This document shows, in pieces, positions 61,329 to 64,000 of a stretch of DNA of 64,000 nt (its first letter is position 1; each line of letters starts with the position of its first letter). Source of the DNA: Streptomyces griseoluteus (GTDB lineage Bacteria > Actinomycetota > Actinomycetes > Streptomycetales > Streptomycetaceae). The notes below the pieces were generated by a model, which was not told where the DNA came from, made no database searches, and worked only from the letters and a program-made list of their open reading frames with translations. The position numbers and the translations under genes are program-made. The stretch spans positions 62,001-126,000 of the forward strand of contig JOBE01000006.1 of assembly GCA_000717735.1 (NCBI GenBank), in the 5' to 3' direction.

Positions 61329-62632
61329 CCGAAATGATCCTGTACGCCCTGGGTATCGTGCTGTTCGCGCTCGGCCTGCTCGTCTCCATCGCCTGGCACG
61401 AGCTCGGCCACCTCTCCACGGCCAAGCTCTTCGGCATCCGCGTGCCGCAGTACATGGTCGGCTTCGGCCCCACCATCTGGTCGAAGAAGCGCGGCGAGAC
61501 CGAGTACGGCATCAAGGCCATCCCGGCCGGCGGCTACATCCGCATGATCGGCATGTTCCCGCCGGGCGACGACGGCCGCATCGAGGCCCGCTCCACCTCG
61601 CCCTGGCGCTCCATGATCGAGGACGCCAGGGAGGCCTCGTACGAGGAGCTCAAGCCCGGCGACGAGACCCGCCTCTTCTACACGCGCAAGCCGTGGAAGC
61701 GCGTGATCGTGATGTTCGCGGGGCCGTTCATGAACCTGGTCCTGGCCCTCGCGCTGTTCTTCGGCTCGATGATGACGCTGGGCATCGCGGGCCAGACGAC
61801 CGAGGTCGCCGGAGTCCAGAAGTGCGTCATCAAGCAGAGCGAGAAGCGCGAGAAGTGCGCGACGGGCGACCCCGTCTCCCCGGCGTTCAAGGCCGGCCTG
61901 AAGGACGGCGACAAGATCGTCGCCTTCAACGGCACGCCGGTGAACGACTGGGACGCCCTCTCCGACCGCATCCGGGAGACCATCGGCCCCGCGACGATCA
62001 CCGTCGAGCGGGCCGGACAGCGCGTCGAACTGCACCCCACGCTCGTCTCCAACAAGGTCCCGAAGAAGGACGAGGACGGCAAGGTCGTCCAGCCCCTGAC
62101 CTACATCGACGCCGGCTACCTCGGCTTCGCCTCCAAGTCCGAGGTCGCGCCGCTCACCTTCGGCGAGACCACCGAACGGATGACCGATCGCCTGGAGAGC
62201 AGCGTCCACTCGGTCATCGCCCTCCCGGGCAAGATCCCCGATCTCTGGGACGCCACCTTCGGTGACGGCGAGCGCGCCGACGACTCGCCGGTGGGCGTGG
62301 TCGGCGCCGCCCGGATCACCGGCGAACTCATGAACATCGAGGCGCCGCCGACGACGATCCTCGTGATGTTCATGGACCTCCTGGTCATGTTCAACGTGTC
62401 GTTGTTCCTGTTCAACATGCTTCCGCTGCTGCCGCTCGACGGCGGCCACATCGCGGGCGCCCTGTGGGAGTCCGTACGCCGCCACACGGCCCGGATCTTC
62501 AAGCGCCCCGACCCGGGCCCGTTCGACGTGGCCAGGCTGATGCCCGCCGCCTACGTGGTGGCCGGCGTCTTCGTCTGCTTCACCCTGCTCGTCCTCGCCG
62601 CTGACATCGTCAACCCGGTGAGGATCTCGTAG
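61325..62632 (+). CDS. rseP: Site-2 intramembrane metalloprotease (RseP-like)
   Basis: 435 residues. Zinc site HELGH in [19 protein letters not shown], a PDZ domain (about residues 185-265: [23 protein letters not shown]), and the C-terminal [13 protein letters not shown] motif, with four membrane segments. Cleaves membrane-bound anti-sigma or other regulatory proteins. The dxr-protease-ispG order is conserved in actinomycetes. Confidence 0.94.
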   Translation: MTEMILYALGIVLFALGLLVSIAWHELGHLSTAKLFGIRVPQYMVGFGPTIWSKKRGETEYGIKAIPAGGYIRMIGMFPPGDDGRIEARSTSPWRSMIEDAREASYEELKPGDETRLFYTRKPWKRVIVMFAGPFMNLVLALALFFGSMMTLGIAGQTTEVAGVQKCVIKQSEKREKCATGDPVSPAFKAGLKDGDKIVAFNGTPVNDWDALSDRIRETIGPATITVERAGQRVELHPTLVSNKVPKKDEDGKVVQPLTYIDAGYLGFASKSEVAPLTFGETTERMTDRLESSVHSVIALPGKIPDLWDATFGDGERADDSPVGVVGAARITGELMNIEAPPTTILVMFMDLLVMFNVSLFLFNMLPLLPLDGGHIAGALWESVRRHTARIFKRPDPGPFDVARLMPAAYVVAGVFVCFTLLVLAADIVNPVRIS

Positions 62633-62638
62633 CTCCCA

Positions 62639-62670
62639 GGGGGGCCGGACACCACGGTGTCCGGCCCCCC
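62639..62670 (+). terminator. Hairpin between the protease gene and ispG
   Basis: Perfect 14-bp stem GGGGGGCCGGACAC / GTGTCCGGCCCCCC with a CACG loop, 7 bases after the stop. Confidence 0.8.
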
Positions 62671-62735
62671 GCGCCCGGGGCGGTAACCTCGGAGACCTGA
62701 GCCCGCCGACGCACAACCTTGAGGTTGCACAGAAG

Positions 62736-63893
<1,158 letters not shown>

Positions 63894-63911
63894 CGGGTAC
63901 GACCCTCCCGC

Positions 63912-63946
63912 GAAGCCCCGCCGCCCGCCCCGGGCAGCGGGGCTTC
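63912..63946 (+). terminator. Terminator after ispG
   Basis: 10-bp stem GAAGCCCCGC / GCGGGGCTTC with a 15-base loop, followed by TCGCTG. The last bases of the window (TACAGT near 63981) may begin the promoter of the next gene. Confidence 0.75.
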
Positions 63947-64000
63947 TCGCTGCCGCAGGCGTGGTACGGGAGCCTCCGGGTACAGTGCGGGAATCAGCAG

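Overview
The window is a high-GC actinobacterial chromosome segment, almost certainly from a Streptomyces. Support: very strong G/C bias at third codon positions, many GTG starts, the sporulation sigma factor WhiG, and a gene order that matches the Streptomyces core chromosome (signal peptidases, dprA, whiG, rpsB-tsf-pyrH-frr-cdsA-rlmN, later dxr, site-2 protease, ispG). No tRNA, rRNA, CRISPR array, complete insertion sequence or replication origin was seen.

Layout. 1-6.1 kb: the tail of one signal peptidase and two complete ones, a Nudix hydrolase, a DUF2469 protein, a YraN-type nuclease-fold protein, a YifB/ComM AAA protein and DprA, many with overlapping stop/start codons. 6.3-9.2 kb: whiG, a TetR regulator, a MerR/TipA-like regulator with a 19-bp-spacer MerR-type promoter, and an M23 peptidase. 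9.4-15.3 kb: rpsB, tsf, pyrH, frr, cdsA and rlmN with intergenic hairpins. 15.3-19.3 kb: a TPP riboswitch followed by a thiamine ABC transporter (thiB-thiP-ATPase). 19.4-23.1 kb: a DHFR/RibD-like reductase, a membrane protein broken by a frameshift, and an ABC permease/ATPase pair.

23.3-43.2 kb: polyamine and GABA metabolism around a block of other genes. One arm has an Lrp regulator and a class III aminotransferase divergent from an aldehyde dehydrogenase plus a substrate-binding lipoprotein. The other arm has an aldehyde dehydrogenase, a second binding protein, a PotABC-like transporter and a PuuB-like FAD oxidase. Between them lie a membrane protein on an apparently leaderless promoter, a serine hydrolase, a methyltransferase overlapping a NarL-type two-component pair, a GDPD, an adenosine deaminase-family protein (probably aminodeoxyfutalosine deaminase), a DUF4190 protein and a NADAR protein. 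gabT (47.7-49.1 kb) and a further aldehyde dehydrogenase (55.2-56.6 kb) could extend the route from GABA towards succinate.

43.2-54 kb is the most accessory part: an MMPL exporter, a palindrome-marked promoter region, the 3' remnant of an IS200/IS605-type tnpB with its right end lying directly against a truncated chitinase, a PAP2 phosphatase, gabT, a type IV coupling protein-like membrane ATPase, a PucR regulator, and a 201-bp MITE with perfect 22-bp terminal repeats that supplies the stop codon of a small membrane protein. 54-64 kb: an EamA transporter, an aldehyde dehydrogenase, an acyl-CoA dehydrogenase, a divergent EPSP synthase preceded by three tandem 22-bp repeats, then dxr, a site-2 protease and ispG (MEP pathway).
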